Shown here: positions 40,601-52,670 of the stretch, in pieces
Layout: every line of letters begins with the position of its first letter
Position numbering within the stretch: the stretch's first letter is position 1
From: Nematostella vectensis
Taxonomy: Eukaryota > Cnidaria > Anthozoa > Actiniaria > Edwardsiidae
Length of the DNA stretch: 64,000 nucleotides
Direction: 5' to 3'
Assembly (NCBI RefSeq): GCF_932526225.1
Contig: NC_064034.1
Coordinates: forward strand, 7,240,001 to 7,304,000
Notes under the pieces: generated by a model
Seen by the model: only the letters and a program-made list of their open reading frames with translations
Database searches by the model: none
What the model was told of the DNA's origin: nothing
Program-made: the position numbers and the translations under genes

Positions 40601-43600
40601 GGTACAGTCTCTTAAGGCTGCAGTACTCTAGGGTACAGTTTCTTAATGCTGCAGTACTCTAGGGTACAGTCTTTTAAGGCTGCAGTACTCTAGGGTACAG
40701 TCTCTTAAGGCTGCAGTACTCTAGGGTACAGTCTCTTAAGGCTGCAGTACACTAGGGTACAGTCTCTTAACCCTGCAGTACTCTAGGGTACAGTCTCTTA
40801 ACCCTGCAGTACTCTAGGGTACAGTCTCTCAAGGCTGCAGTACTCTAGGGTACAGTCTCTTAACCCTGCAGTACTCTAGGGTACAGTCTCTTAAGGCTGC
40901 AGTACTCTAGGGTACAGTTTCTTAATGCTGCAGTACTCTAGGGTACAGTCTCTTAAGGCTGCAGTACTCTAGGGTACAGTCTCTTAAGGCTGCAGTACTC
41001 TAGGTTACAGTCTGTTAAGGCTGCAGTACTCTAGGGTACAGTCTCTTAAGGCTGCAGTACTCTAGGGTACAGTCTCTTAAGGCTGCAGTACTCTAGGGTA
41101 CAGTCTCTTAACCCTGCAGTACTCTAGGGTACAGTCTCTTAAGGCTGCAGTACTCTAGGGTACAGTCTCTTAACCCTGCAGTACTCTAGGGTACAGTCTC
41201 TTAAGGCTGCAGTACTCTAGGGTACAGTCTCTTAAGGCTGCAGTACTCTAGAGTACAGTCTCTTAACGCTGCAGTACTCTAGGGTACAGTCTCTTAATGC
41301 TGCAGTACTCTAGGGTACAGTCTCTTAAGGCTGCAGTACTCTAGAGTACAGTCTCTTAACCCTGCAGTACTCTAGGGTACAGTCTCTTAAGGCTGCAGTA
41401 CTCTAGGGTACAGTCTCTCAAGGCTGCAGTACTCTAGGGTACAGTCTCTTAAGGCTGCAGTACTCTAGGGTACAGTCTCTTAAGGCTGCAGTACTCTAGG
41501 GTACAGTCTCTTAAGGCTGCAGTACTCTAGAGTACAGTCTCTAAAGGCTGCAGTACTCTAGAGAACAGTCTCTAAAGGCTGCAGTACTCTAGGGTACAGT
41601 CTCTTAACCCTGCAGTACTCTAGTGTACAGTCTCTTAAGGCTGCAGTACTCTAAGGTACAGTCTCTTAACCCTGCAGTACTCTAGGGTACAGTCTCTTAA
41701 GGCTGCAGTACTCTAGGGTACAGTCTCTTAAGGCTGCAGTACTCTAGGGTACAGTCTCTTAAGGCTGCAGTACTCTAGGGTACAGTCTCTCAAGGCTGCA
41801 GTACTCTAGAGTACAGTCTCTTAAGGCTGCAGTACTCTAGGGTACAGTCTCTCAAGGCTGCAGTACTCTAGGGTACAGTCTCTAAAGGCTGCAGTACTCT
41901 AGGGTACAGTCTCTTAAGGCTGCAGTACTCTAGGGTACAGTCTCTTAACGCTGCAGAACTCTAGAGTACAGTCTCTTAAGGCTGCAGTACTCTAGGGTAC
42001 AGTCTCTTAACGCTGCAGTACTCTAGGGTACAGTCTCTTAAGGCTGCAGTACTCTAGGGTACAGTCTCTTAAGGCTGCAGTACTCTAGGGTACAGTCTCT
42101 TAAGGCTGCAGTACTCTAGGGTACAGTCTCTTAAGGCTGCAGTACTCTAGGGTACAATCTCTAAAGGCTGCAGTACTCTAGGGTACAGTCTCTTAAGGCT
42201 GCAGTACTCTAGGGTACAGTCTCTTAAGGCTGCAGTACTCTAGAGTACAGTCTCTTAATGCTGCAGTACTCTAGGGTACAGTCTCGTAACCCTGCAGTAC
42301 TCTAGAGTACAGTCTCTTAATGCTGCAGTACTCTAGGGTACAGTCTCTTAACCCTGCAGTACTCTAGAGTACAGTCTCTTAAGGCTGCAGTACTCTAGGG
42401 TACAGTCTCTCAAGGCTGCAGTACTCTAGGGTACAGTCTCTTAAGGCTGCAGTACTCTAGGGTACAGTCTCTTAACCCTGCAGTACTCTAGAGTACAGTC
42501 TCTCAAGGCTGCAGTACTCTAGGGTACAGTCTCTTAAGGCTGCAGTACTCTAGGGTACAGTCTCTTAAGGCTGCAGTACTCTAGGGTACAGTCTCTTAAG
42601 GCTGCAGTACTCTAGGGTACAGTCTCTCAAGGCTGCAGTACTCTAGAGTACAGTCTCTTAAGGCTGCAGTACTCTAGGGTACAGTCTCTTAAGGCTGCAG
42701 TACTCTAGAGTACAGTCTCTAAAGGCTGCAGTAGTCTAGGGTACAGTCTCTTAAGGCTGCAGTACTCTAGGGTACAGTCTCTTAAGGCTGCAGTACTCTA
42801 GGGTACAGTCTCTCAAGGCTGCAGTACTCTAGAGTACAGTCTCTTAAGGCTGCAGTACTCTAGAGTACAGTCTCTAAAGGCTGCAGTACTCTAGGGTACA
42901 GTCTCTTAACGCTGCAGTACTCTAGGGTACAGTCTCTTAATGCTGCAGTACTCTAGGGTACAGTCTCTTAAGGCTGCAGTACTCTAGGGTACAGTCTCTT
43001 AAGGCTGCAGTACTCTAGGGTACAGTCTCTTAAGGCTGCAGTACTCTAGGGTACAGTCTCTTAAGGCTGCAGTACTCTAGGGTACAGTCTCTAAAGGCTG
43101 CAGTACTCTAGGGTACAGTCTCTTAAGGCTGCAGTACTGTAGAGTACAGTCTCTTAAGGCTGCAGTACTCTAGGGTACAGTCTCTTAAGGCTGCAGTACA
43201 CTAGGGTACAGTCTCTTAACCCTGCAGTACTCTAGGGTACTGTCTCTTAACCCTGCAGTACTCTAGGGTACAGTCTCTCAAGGCTGCAGTACTCTAGGGT
43301 ACAGTCTCTTAACCCTGCAGTACTCTAGGGTACAGTCTCTTAAGGCTGCAGTTCTCTAGGGTACAGTTTCTTAATGCTGCAGTACTCTAGGGTACAGTCT
43401 CTTAAGGCTGCAGTACTCTAGGGTACAGTTTCTTAATGCTGCAGTACTCTAGGGTACAGTCTCTTAAGGCTGCAGTACTCTAGGGTACAGTCTCTTAAGG
43501 CTGCAGTACTCTAGAGTACAGTCTCTAAAGGCTGCAGTACTCTAGAGAACAGTCTCTAAAGGCTGCAGTACTCTAGGGTACAGTCTCTTAACCCTGCAGT

Positions 43601-46600
43601 ACTCTAGTGTACAGTCTCTTAAGGCTGCAGTACTCTAAGGTACAGTCTCTTAACCCTGCAGTACTCTAGGGTACAGTCTCTTAAGGCTGCAGTACTCTAG
43701 GGTACAGTCTCTTAAGGCTGCAGTACTCTAGGGTACAGTCTCTTAAGGCTGCAGTACTCTAGGGTAGAGTCTCTCAAGGCTGCAGTACTCTAGAGTACAG
43801 TCTCTTAAGGCTGCAGTACTCTAGGGTACAGTCTCTCAAGGCTGCAGTACTCTAGGGTACAGTCTCTTAACCCTGCAGTACTCTAGGGTACAGTCTCTTA
43901 AGGCTGCAGTACTCTAGGGTACAGTTTCTTAATGCTGCAGTACTCTAGGGTACAGTCTTTTAAGGCTGCAGTACTCTAGGGTACAGTCTCTTAAGGCTGC
44001 AGTACTCTAGGGTACAGTCTCTTAAGGCTGCAGTACACTAGGGTACAGTCTCTTAACCCTGCAGTACTCTAGGGTACAGTCTCTTAACCCTGCAGTACTC
44101 TAGGGTACAGTCTCTCAAGGCTGCAGTACTCTAGGGTACAGTCTCTTAACCCTGCAGTACTCTAGGGTACAGTCTCTTAAGGCTGCAGTACTCTAGGGTA
44201 CAGTTTCTTAATGCTGCAGTACTCTAGGGTACAGTCTCTTAAGGCTGCAGTACTCTAGGGTACAGTCTCTTAAGGCTGCAGTACTCTAGGTTACAGTCTG
44301 TTAAGGCTGCAGTACTCTAGGGTACAGTCTCTTAAGGCTGCAGTACTCTAGGGTACAGTCTCTTAAGGCTGCAGTACTCTAGGGTACAGTCTCTTAACCC
44401 TGCAGTACTCTAGGGTACAGTCTCTTAAGGCTGCAGTACTCTAGGGTACAGTCTCTTAACCCTGCAGTACTCTAGGGTACAGTCTCTTAAGGCTGCAGTA
44501 CTCTAGGGTACAGTCTCTTAAGGCTGCAGTACTCTAGAGTACAGTCTCTTAACGCTGCAGTACTCTAGGGTACAGTCTCTTAATGCTGCAGTACTCTAGG
44601 GTACAGTCTCTTAAGGCTGCAGTACTCTAGAGTACAGTCTCTTAACCCTGCAGTACTCTAGGGTACAGTCTCTTAAGGCTGCAGTACTCTAGGGTACAGT
44701 CTCTCAAGGCTGCAGTACTCTAGGGTACAGTCTCTTAAGGCTGCAGTACTCTAGGGTACAGTCTCTTAAGGCTGCAGTACTCTAGGGTACAGTCTCTTAA
44801 GGCTGCAGTACTCTAGAGTACAGTCTCTAAAGGCTGCAGTACTCTAGAGAACAGTCTCTAAAGGCTGCAGTACTCTAGGGTACAGTCTCTTAACCCTGCA
44901 GTACTCTAGTGTACAGTCTCTTAAGGCTGCAGTACTCTAAGGTACAGTCTCTTAACCCTGCAGTACTCTAGGGTACAGTCTCTTAAGGCTGCAGTACTCT
45001 AGGGTACAGTCTCTTAAGGCTGCAGTACTCTAGGGTACAGTCTCTTAAGGCTGCAGTACTCTAGGGTACAGTCTCTCAAGGCTGCAGTACTCTAGAGTAC
45101 AGTCTCTTAAGGCTGCAGTACTCTAGGGTACAGTCTCTCAAGGCTGCAGTACTCTAGGGTACAGTCTCTAAAGGCTGCAGTACTCTAGGGTACAGTCTCT
45201 TAAGGCTGCAGTACTCTAGGGTACAGTCTCTTAACGCTGCAGAACTCTAGAGTACAGTCTCTTAAGGCTGCAGTACTCTAGGGTACAGTCTCTTAACGCT
45301 GCAGTACTCTAGGGTACAGTCTCTTAAGGCTGCAGTACTCTAGGGTACAGTCTCTTAAGGCTGCAGTACTCTAGGGTACAGTCTCTTAAGGCTGCAGTAC
45401 TCTAGGGTACAGTCTCTTAAGGCTGCAGTACTCTAGGGTACAATCTCTAAAGGCTGCAGTACTCTAGGGTACAGTCTCTTAAGGCTGCAGTACTCTAGGG
45501 TACAGTCTCTTAAGGCTGCAGTACTCTAGAGTACAGTCTCTTAATGCTGCAGTACTCTAGGGTACAGTCTCGTAACCCTGCAGTACTCTAGAGTACAGTC
45601 TCTTAATGCTGCAGTACTCTAGGGTACAGTCTCTTAACCCTGCAGTACTCTAGAGTACAGTCTCTTAAGGCTGCAGTACTCTAGGGTACAGTCTCTCAAG
45701 GCTGCAGTACTCTAGGGTACAGTCTCTTAAGGCTGCAGTACTCTAGGGTACAGTCTCTTAACCCTGCAGTACTCTAGAGTACAGTCTCTCAAGGCTGCAG
45801 TACTCTAGGGTACAGTCTCTTAAGGCTGCAGTACTCTAGGGTACAGTCTCTTAAGGCTGCAGTACTCTAGGGTACAGTCTCTTAAGGCTGCAGTACTCTA
45901 GGGTACAGTCTCTCAAGGCTGCAGTACTCTAGAGTACAGTCTCTTAAGGCTGCAGTACTCTAGGGTACAGTCTCTTAAGGCTGCAGTACTCTAGAGTACA
46001 GTCTCTAAAGGCTGCAGTAGTCTAGGGTACAGTCTCTTAAGGCTGCAGTACTCTAGGGTACAGTCTCTTAAGGCTGCAGTACTCTAGGGTACAGTCTCTC
46101 AAGGCTGCAGTACTCTAGAGTACAGTCTCTTAAGGCTGCAGTACTCTAGAGTACAGTCTCTAAAGGCTGCAGTACTCTAGGGTACAGTCTCTTAACGCTG
46201 CAGTACTCTAGGGTACAGTCTCTTAATGCTGCAGTACTCTAGGGTACAGTCTCTTAAGGCTGCAGTACTCTAGGGTACAGTCTCTTAAGGCTGCAGTACT
46301 CTAGGGTACAGTCTCTTAAGGCTGCAGTACTCTAGGGTACAGTCTCTTAAGGCTGCAGTACTCTAGGGTACAGTCTCTAAAGGCTGCAGTACTCTAGGGT
46401 ACAGTCTCTTAAGGCTGCAGTACTGTAGAGTACAGTCTCTTAAGGCTGCAGTACTCTAGGGTACAGTCTCTTAAGGCTGCAGTACACTAGGGTACAGTCT
46501 CTTAACCCTGCAGTACTCTAGGGTACTGTCTCTTAACCCTGCAGTACTCTAGGGTACAGTCTCTCAAGGCTGCAGTACTCTAGGGTACAGTCTCTTAACC

Positions 46601-49600
46601 CTGCAGTACTCTAGGGTACAGTCTCTTAAGGCTGCAGTTCTCTAGGGTACAGTTTCTTAATGCTGCAGTACTCTAGGGTACAGTCTCTTAAGGCTGCAGT
46701 ACTCTAGGGTACAGTTTCTTAATGCTGCAGTACTCTAGGGTACAGTCTCTTAAGGCTGCAGTACTCTAGGGTACAGTCTCTTAAGGCTGCAGTACTCTAG
46801 GGTACAGTCTCTTAAAGCTGCAGTACACTAGGGTACAGTCTCTTAAGGCTGCAGTACTCTAGGGTACAGTCTCTTAAGGCTGCAGTACTCTAGGGTACAG
46901 TCTCTTAAGGCTGCAGTACTCTAGGGTACAGTCTCTTAAGGCTGCAGTACACTAGGGTACAGTCTCTTAAGGCTGCAGTACTCTAGGGTACAGTCTCTTA
47001 AGGCTGCAGTACTCTAGGGTACAGTTTCTTAATGCTGCAGTACTCTAGGGTACAGTCTCTTAAGGCTGCAGTACTCTAGGGTACAGTCTGTTAAGGCTGC
47101 AGTACTCTAGGGTACAGTCTCTTAAGGCTGCAGTACTCTAGGGTACAGTCTCTTAAGGCTGCAGTACTCTAGGGTACAGTCTCTTAACCCTGCAGTACTC
47201 TAGGGTACAGTCTCTTAAGGCTGCAGTACTCTAGGGTACAGTCTCTTAACCCTGCAGTACTCTAGGGTACAGTCTCTTAAGGCTGCAGTACTCTAGAGTA
47301 CAGTCTCTAAAGGCTGCAGTACTCTAGGGTACAGTCTCTTAAGGCTGCAGTACTCTAGGGTACAGTCTCTCAAGGCTGCAGTACTCTAGGGTACAGTCTC
47401 TTAACCCTGCAGTACTCTAGGGTACAGTCTCTTAAGGCTGCAGTACTCTAGGGTACAGTTTCTTAATGCTGCAGTACTCTAGGGTACAGTCTTTTAAGGC
47501 TGCAGTACTCTAGGGTACAGTCTCTTAAGGCTGCAGTACTCTAGGGTACAGTCTCTTAAGGCTGCAGTACACTAGGGTACAGTCTCTTAACCCTGCAGTA
47601 CTCTAGGGTACAGTCTCTTAACCCTGCAGTACTCTAGGGTACAGTCTCTTAACCCTGCAGTACTCTAGGGTACAGTCTCTCAAGGCTGCAGTACTCTAGG
47701 GTACAGTCTCTTAACCCTGCAGTACTCTAGGGTACAGTCTCTTAAGGCTGCAGTACTCTAGGGTACAGTTTCTTAATGCTGCAGTACTCTAGGGTACAGT
47801 CTCTTAAGGCTGCAGTACTCTAGGGTACAGTCTCTTAAGGCTGCAGTACTCTAGGGTACAGTCTGTTAAGGCTGCAGTACTCTAGGGTACAGTCTCTTAA
47901 GGCTGCAGTACTCTAGGGTACAGTCTCTTAACCCTGCAGTACTCTAGGGTACTGTCTCTTAACCCTGCAGTACTCTAGGGTACAGTCTCTCAAGGCTGCA
48001 GTACTCTAGGGTACAGTCTCTTAACCCTGCAGTACTCTAGGGTACAGTCTCTTAAGGCTGCAGTACTCTAGGGTACAGTTTCTTAATGCTGCAGTACTCT
48101 AGGGTACAGTCTCTTAAGGCTGCAGTACTCTAGGGTACAGTTTCTTAATGCTGCAGTACTCTAGGGTACAGTCTCTTAAGGCTGCAGTACTCTAGAGTAC
48201 AGTCTCTTAACCCTGCAGTACTCTAGGGTACAGTCTCTTAAGGCTGCAGTACTCTAGGGTACAGTCTCTCAAGGCTGCAGTACTCTAGGGTACAGTCTCT
48301 TAAGGCTGCAGTACTCTAGGGTACAGTCTCTTAAGGCTGCAGTACTCTAGGGTACAGTCTCTTAAGGCTGCAGTACTCTAGAGTACAGTCTCTAAAGGCT
48401 GCAGTACTCTAGAGTACAGTCTCTAAAGGCTGCAGTACTCTAGGGTACAGTCTCTTAACCCTGCAGTACTCTAGTGTACAGTCTCTCAAGGCTGCAGTAC
48501 TCTAAGGTACAGTCTCTTAACCCTGCAGTACTCTAGGGTACAGTCTCTTAAGGCTGCAGTACTCTAGGGTACAGTCTCTTAAGGCTGCAGTACTCTAGGG
48601 TACAGTCTCTTAAGGCTGCAGTACTCTAGGGTACAGTCTCTCAAGGCTGCAGTACTCTAGAGTACAGTCTCTTAAGGCTGCAGTACTCTAGGGTACAGTC
48701 TCTCAAGGCTGCAGTACTCTAGGGTACAGTCTCTAAAGGCTGCAGTACTCTAGGGTACAGTCTCTTAAGGCTGCAGTACTCTAGGGTACAGTCTCTTAAC
48801 GCTGCAGTACTCTAGGGTACAGTCTCTTAAGGCTGCAGTACTCTAGGGTACAGTCTCTTAAGGCTGCAGTACTCTAGGGTACAGTCTCTTAAGGCTGCAG
48901 TACTCTAGGGTACAGTCTCTTAAGGCTGCAGTACTCTAGGGTACAGTCTCTAAAGGCTGCAGTACTCTAGGGTACAGTCTCTTAAGGCTGCAGTACTGTA
49001 GAGTACAGTCTCTTAAGGCTGCAGTACTCTAGGGTACAGTCTCTTAAGGCTGCAGTACTCTAGGGTACAGTCTCTTAAGGCTGCAGTACTCTAGGGTACA
49101 GTCTCTTAAGGCTGCAGTACTCTAGGGTACAGTCTCTTAATGCTGCAGTACTCTAGGGTACAGTCTCTTAACCCTGCAGTACTCTAGAGTACAGTCTCTT
49201 AATGCTGCAGTACTCTAGGGTACAGTCTCTTAACCCTGCAGTACTCTAGAGTACAGTCTCTTAAGGCTTCAGTACTCTAGGGTACAGTCTCTTAAGGCTG
49301 CAGTACTCTAGGGTACAGTCTCTTAAGGCTTCAGTACTCTAGGGTACAGTCTCTTAAGGCTGCAGTACTCTAGGGTACAGTCTCTCAAGGCTGCAGTACT
49401 CTAGAGTACAGTCTCTTAAGGCTGCAGTACTCTAGGGTACAGTCTCTTAAGGCTGCAGTACTCTAGGGTACAGTCTCTTAAGGCTGCAGTACTCTAGGGT
49501 ACAGTCTCTCAAGGCTGCAGTACTCTAGAGTACAGTCTCTCAAGGCTGCAGTACTCTAGAGTACAGTCATTTAAGGCTGCAGTACTCTAGGGTACAGTCT

Positions 49601-52418
49601 CTTAAGGCTGCAGTACTCTAGGGTACAGTCTCTTAAGGCTGCAGTACTCTAGGGTACAGTCTCTTAACTCTGCAGTACTCTAGGGTACAGTCTCTTAACG
49701 CTGCAGTACTCTAGGGTACAGTCTCTTAAGGCTGCAGTACTCTAGAGTACAGTTTCTTAAGGCTGCAGTACTCTAGGGTACAGTCTTTTAAGGCTGCAGT
49801 ACTCTAGGGTACAGTCTTTTAAGGCTGCAGTACTCTAGGGTACAGTCTCTTAATGCTGCAGTACTCTAGGGTACAGTCTCTTAATGCTGCAATGTGTTAA
49901 CCATGTTTACACTGGCTTTATAGCCATTAAGTGCCACAGTGAGACACTAATTTTAGACAATTTATGCTAATTTAAGCTTCTTTTTCCCCAACAATCGGCT
50001 TTTTCTTTTTGTTTATTTTCTGCTGTGAAAACTGTACTTGATTTTTCTGATCATTCCCCCACCTACCACTCTCCCCTCAATTAAACGCTAAAAATGGTTC
50101 ATTCCTAGTATAGTTTGGAAAATGTCAGACTTCTTCGGGTTTGCTGTGTTGTGAATTACAACAGCCATCATCTCATTCCTTCATTACTCCTTCACCCCTT
50201 CATTACCATCTTATCATTCCCCCACCTACCACTCACCCCTCAATTAAACGCTAAAAATGGTTCATTCCTAGTATAGTTTGGAAAATGTCAGATTTCTTCG
50301 GGTTTGCTGTGTTGTGAATTACAACAGCCATCATCTCACTCCTTCATTATTTACCTTGGCAGCAAAGCTATTGGTGTGGACCATAACAAGCCTATAATAG
50401 TGTCTGCTGGTCAGGATAGCCTTGCACAGATTGGTATGAACATATCCATAGGCTTAAGAAGGGGTAGCTGTGGGTAATTCCGAGACTTGCCGAGGCGCAG
50501 AGACCCGTGTTTCAGAATCCAAGCCCGAGACTTTTGTCAAATTTCGGAATCTGAACCCAAGCTTTTCCCGTCTCTTAACAACCAATCGTTTTCGGATAAT
50601 TGCTTGAGGAATGTCATAAACATCAGTTGAAAAAGGAATAAATTACAATACATAAGTTAAAATAAATTCTTGCTACACTATGAAAAAGAGGGGGAAATCC
50701 TTAGCATGGTAACCACATAAAACAGATCGCGTTTCATAAAAATTCATGACCCTGAGATCTCATTTAAAAATCTGAGACTCCAAGACCACGGTAAAAAAAG
50801 CAAGGCTTCATGACTCCTAAAATGTTGAAAAAACGCTGAGATTTCGAGACTTTGCAAAATTTTTTAAAAACTTCCGAAAGGGTACTCATCGCTGAACCCC
50901 CTCTTGAAGCCAACATATAAAAGGAGTTACTAGAGAAATAACATAGGTGGTACCCTGGGCTGGGTCTGATCCAAAATGGTTGGGCCATAAAGAATGGGTT
51001 TCAACAAAGATGACAATTTGTAAAGACCAACATCAGGATTCGTGATAATTGGGCATGAATATCCTTTCTATACACATGATTTTTTTTGAAATACCTCCCT
51101 AATCATCCTTAAAATGAAAGCACCATAAAGCAATTGTTATCTTGAACCAGATTCTATAATAGTTTACTCAAAATACTTGATAGTTGAGAAAGCAAAACTT
51201 GTGTAGTGCAAATCATAACACAAGCTCTATCATTGATCTGTGTCTGATTATTGTCAGGTGCTCCACCTGTCGCGAGTGAAGATCTTGGACGTTTGCAATC
51301 AAGGTATATTTGTATGTTTTAATTGTTTTGTACAGGTAACAAAAAAAATATATTTTCTCAACCATTGAATCAAATGATAACCGTTGTTCACAATGAAACT
51401 GCTGTTATTCAAAATTTCTATAGTATCTAAATATTAAAGACTAGATTTCACTGATAATACAAACAATATTAAAAGCACAAATGGATCGACATACGTTTCA
51501 TGTATGCATGCTCTGTTCACTGAAATAGCTTTTGTTATTGTTTAAATGTTTTTTATGCATTTACCCTTTAATTATCTACCGTTAACATCACAGCGTGCCA
51601 CGAAAAAAATTTGGAACGTATTTGAATACAGTGGAAAGCCTGTTCAGTTTTCTCTGTTCCTTGCAGGAACCCATATGACCTTTGGAAAGCAGCATATGCT
51701 ACATTCTTCCCACCAGAGGTAAGACTCTTATTCATATTGGAGGGGGTAGAGTGTGGGAAAAAAGGATGGGACCTGACGTTTTTTTTTTTTATAATGGCAG
51801 GGGTCATGTCTAGACATCACCACTCAATCATAGGATTGTCTACAGGCTGTTTCTAGTTGTATCTTTTCATTCTCTCTGGATTGAAAAAGAATCTCAGGTT
51901 CACCTCGTGGCACACCTCATACCTATGACCATCCTCACGGAGCAGGAACATCAACACACTCTGGGGTCTATTTTCGAATGCCATTATAGTTGGTGTCATG
52001 AATTTCTATATAAATGTCTTCATATTTCCCTCAGAAATCAAAGCAACACTCAGACAGAGAAGACCCATCAAAAGATCCACAGTATTTTGAAGCAGCGGTG
52101 GATGCCATGAGAAAGCAGAAAGATGAGGTACAGTGGTCTCGTGGTTATAAACGCTTGTTCATTACCATACAAAAGCTGCACAAACACAGAAATCCGGGAA
52201 TTATTCAAAGAAATAGAAATTACGCCATTAGGTCGTTTCTACGGAAGACAAACGAAGATTTTTCTCAATTTTCTACATGAAATACTCAGCTTCAACCAGT
52301 CTCTCTGTTTATTACATGACATATTTTGTCTTGACAGGAGCTGGATAGATATCGACGACAGGCAGAGCGGAAGGCGCGGGAAATGTCACGTGACAAATCC
52401 GGCAAGCGTGTGCGCTAG
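31609..52418 (+). CDS. DYNC2LI1: Dynein-2 light intermediate chain 1, 366 aa
   Basis: Seventeen coding exons: 31609-31622, 31772-31842, 32634-32698, 32772-32806, 32947-33016, 33246-33334, 34417-34495, 34866-34918, 34988-35042, 35349-35417, 35494-35571, 35873-35952, 50363-50433, 51258-51303, 51667-51718, 52035-52127, 52338-52418. All introns are GT-AG, phases agree, total 367 codons with stop. The protein has a GTPase-like fold with Walker A GSKNAGKT (residues 46-53), the WELGGGT segment (~93-99), FLDLSLPNELW, and VGGKYDIYQDF. The C-terminus contains FFPP and SKDPQYFEAAVD blocks, as in vertebrate DYNC2LI1 (~350 aa). It is a subunit of cytoplasmic dynein-2, the motor for retrograde intraflagellar transport in cilia. 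Exon 12 ends HTSLG with donor GG|GTACAG; its join to exon 13 (KAIGVDHNKP) keeps the family spacing with no insertion. Intron 12 is 14,410 bp and consists mainly of satellite C. Intron 6 holds a MITE and intron 9 a hexanucleotide microsatellite. Confidence 0.95.
33639..34248. mobile_element. MITE-like element in DYNC2LI1 intron 6
   Basis: A 610-bp non-coding element with terminal inverted repeats. The left end is CAGGGCTTCTGGAATTACGC, and the right end reverse-complemented is CAGAGCTTCTGGAATTACGC (one mismatch in 20). It is flanked on both sides by AATAGT (33,633-33,638 and 34,249-34,254), a likely target-site duplication. The interior is rich in GCGTAAT/CGTAATT motifs in both orientations near the ends. 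The superfamily is uncertain: the CAG ends suggest hAT, but a 6-bp duplication is shorter than the usual 8. Confidence 0.85.
35092..35322. repeat. Compound hexanucleotide microsatellite in DYNC2LI1 intron 9
   Basis: About 20 copies of a TATAGA-type hexamer (35,092-35,216), then a short TAGGATA bridge, then about 15 copies of GACATA. Period 6 makes stop-free frames (poly Met-Ser and Tyr-Leu) on the minus strand, which are artefacts. Confidence 0.97.
35944..49891 (+). repeat. Satellite C: 31-bp tandem array seeded at a splice donor
   Basis: About 450 head-to-tail units of 31 bp. Key segments of each unit are GCAGTACTCTAGGGTACAGT and the following CTCTTAAGGCTGCAG or CTCTTAACCCTGCAG. The first unit overlaps the last seven bases of DYNC2LI1 coding exon 12 (CTCTAGG) and its splice donor (GTACAG at 35,953). 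The array then occupies nearly all of intron 12 and stops at CTGCA, 49,891. Variants include GAGTACAG, TCTCAAGG, TCTAAAGG, TTTCTTAATG and TCTGTTAAGG. The unit with CTCTAGAGTAC contains a perfect 14-bp palindrome. The spacing of rare variants is an exact multiple of 31, so unit length is very strictly kept. Few indels occur (one 30-bp unit near 36,835). Confidence 0.98.
40250..46800. repeat. 3,286-bp (106-unit) near-perfect duplication inside satellite C
   Basis: Rare variants recur exactly 3,286 bp apart: GAGAACAG (40,259 / 43,545 and 41,561 / 44,847), GGTTACAG (41,003 / 44,289), TCTCGTAACC (42,281 / 45,567), GTAGTCTAGG (42,731 / 46,017), and GTTCTCTAGG (43,351 / 46,637). This defines two adjacent copies, about 40,250-43,535 and 43,536-46,800. 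Other GGTTACAG spacings are 961, 1,209 and 1,302 bp (31, 39 and 42 units). Confidence 0.9.
50051..50346. repeat. 163-bp tandem duplication in DYNC2LI1 intron 12
   Basis: Two nearly identical copies begin with TCATTCCCCCACCTACCACT at 50,051 and 50,214. The second runs for about 133 bp and stops just before the acceptor of exon 13. The few differences suggest a recent event. It lies between satellite C and the exon. Confidence 0.93.
50458..50906. mobile_element. Possible degenerate inverted-repeat element in DYNC2LI1 intron 13
   Basis: The ends AAGGGGTAGCTGTGGGTA and, reverse-complemented, GGGGTTCAGCGATGAGTACC are loosely similar. The interior has repeated GAGACTT/GAGATTTCGAGAC motifs on both sides of an AT-rich middle. 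This fits an old MITE but the match is weak. Confidence 0.35.
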
Positions 52419-52464
52419 GAAGTGTACAGTAAACATATTGACATGAAACATAGATAAGCACTTA

Positions 52465-52470
52465 ATTAAA
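52465..52470 (+). terminator. Candidate poly(A) signal of DYNC2LI1
   Basis: ATTAAA, 47 bases downstream of the TAG stop at 52,416-52,418. ATTAAA is the commonest variant signal. Its position just before the repeat-derived sequence fits a short 3' UTR. Confidence 0.45.
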
Positions 52471-52471
52471 C

Positions 52472-52670
52472 TCTAAATAACGGACATACTTATCACCGAA
52501 AAACAAGAAGAAATCTATTTCAGTGAAACTCCCATATAACGGACAAACTTGAGACCGAAAGACAAGCGTTATATTACAGTGGAACCTTTATATAACGGAT
52601 ACCATTGGAACCGAGAGAATGTGTCCGCTTAACGGAGGCCCAAAAGTGGTTCGGTATGGAAGTTTCACTG
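52472..52670. mobile_element. Tigger/pogo-like inverted-repeat element fragments
   Basis: A compact element lies at 52,577-52,670. It starts CAGTGGAACCTTTATATAAC and ends AGTTTCACTG, with complementary interior blocks (AACGGATACC, GTTCGGTATGG), so it is a short foldback. To its left are two further degenerate copies of the same TATAACGGACA..ACCGAAA sequence (CAGTGAAACTCCC at 52,521 and a partial from about 52,472). The CAGTGRAAC/TATAACGGA terminus resembles pogo/Tigger-type non-autonomous elements, from general knowledge. Confidence 0.6.

Noticed and set aside
1-49891. CRISPR-like arrays (periods 31-34 bp)
   Set aside because: Units are contiguous without unique spacers, and the window carries spliced eukaryotic genes. 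These are satellites.
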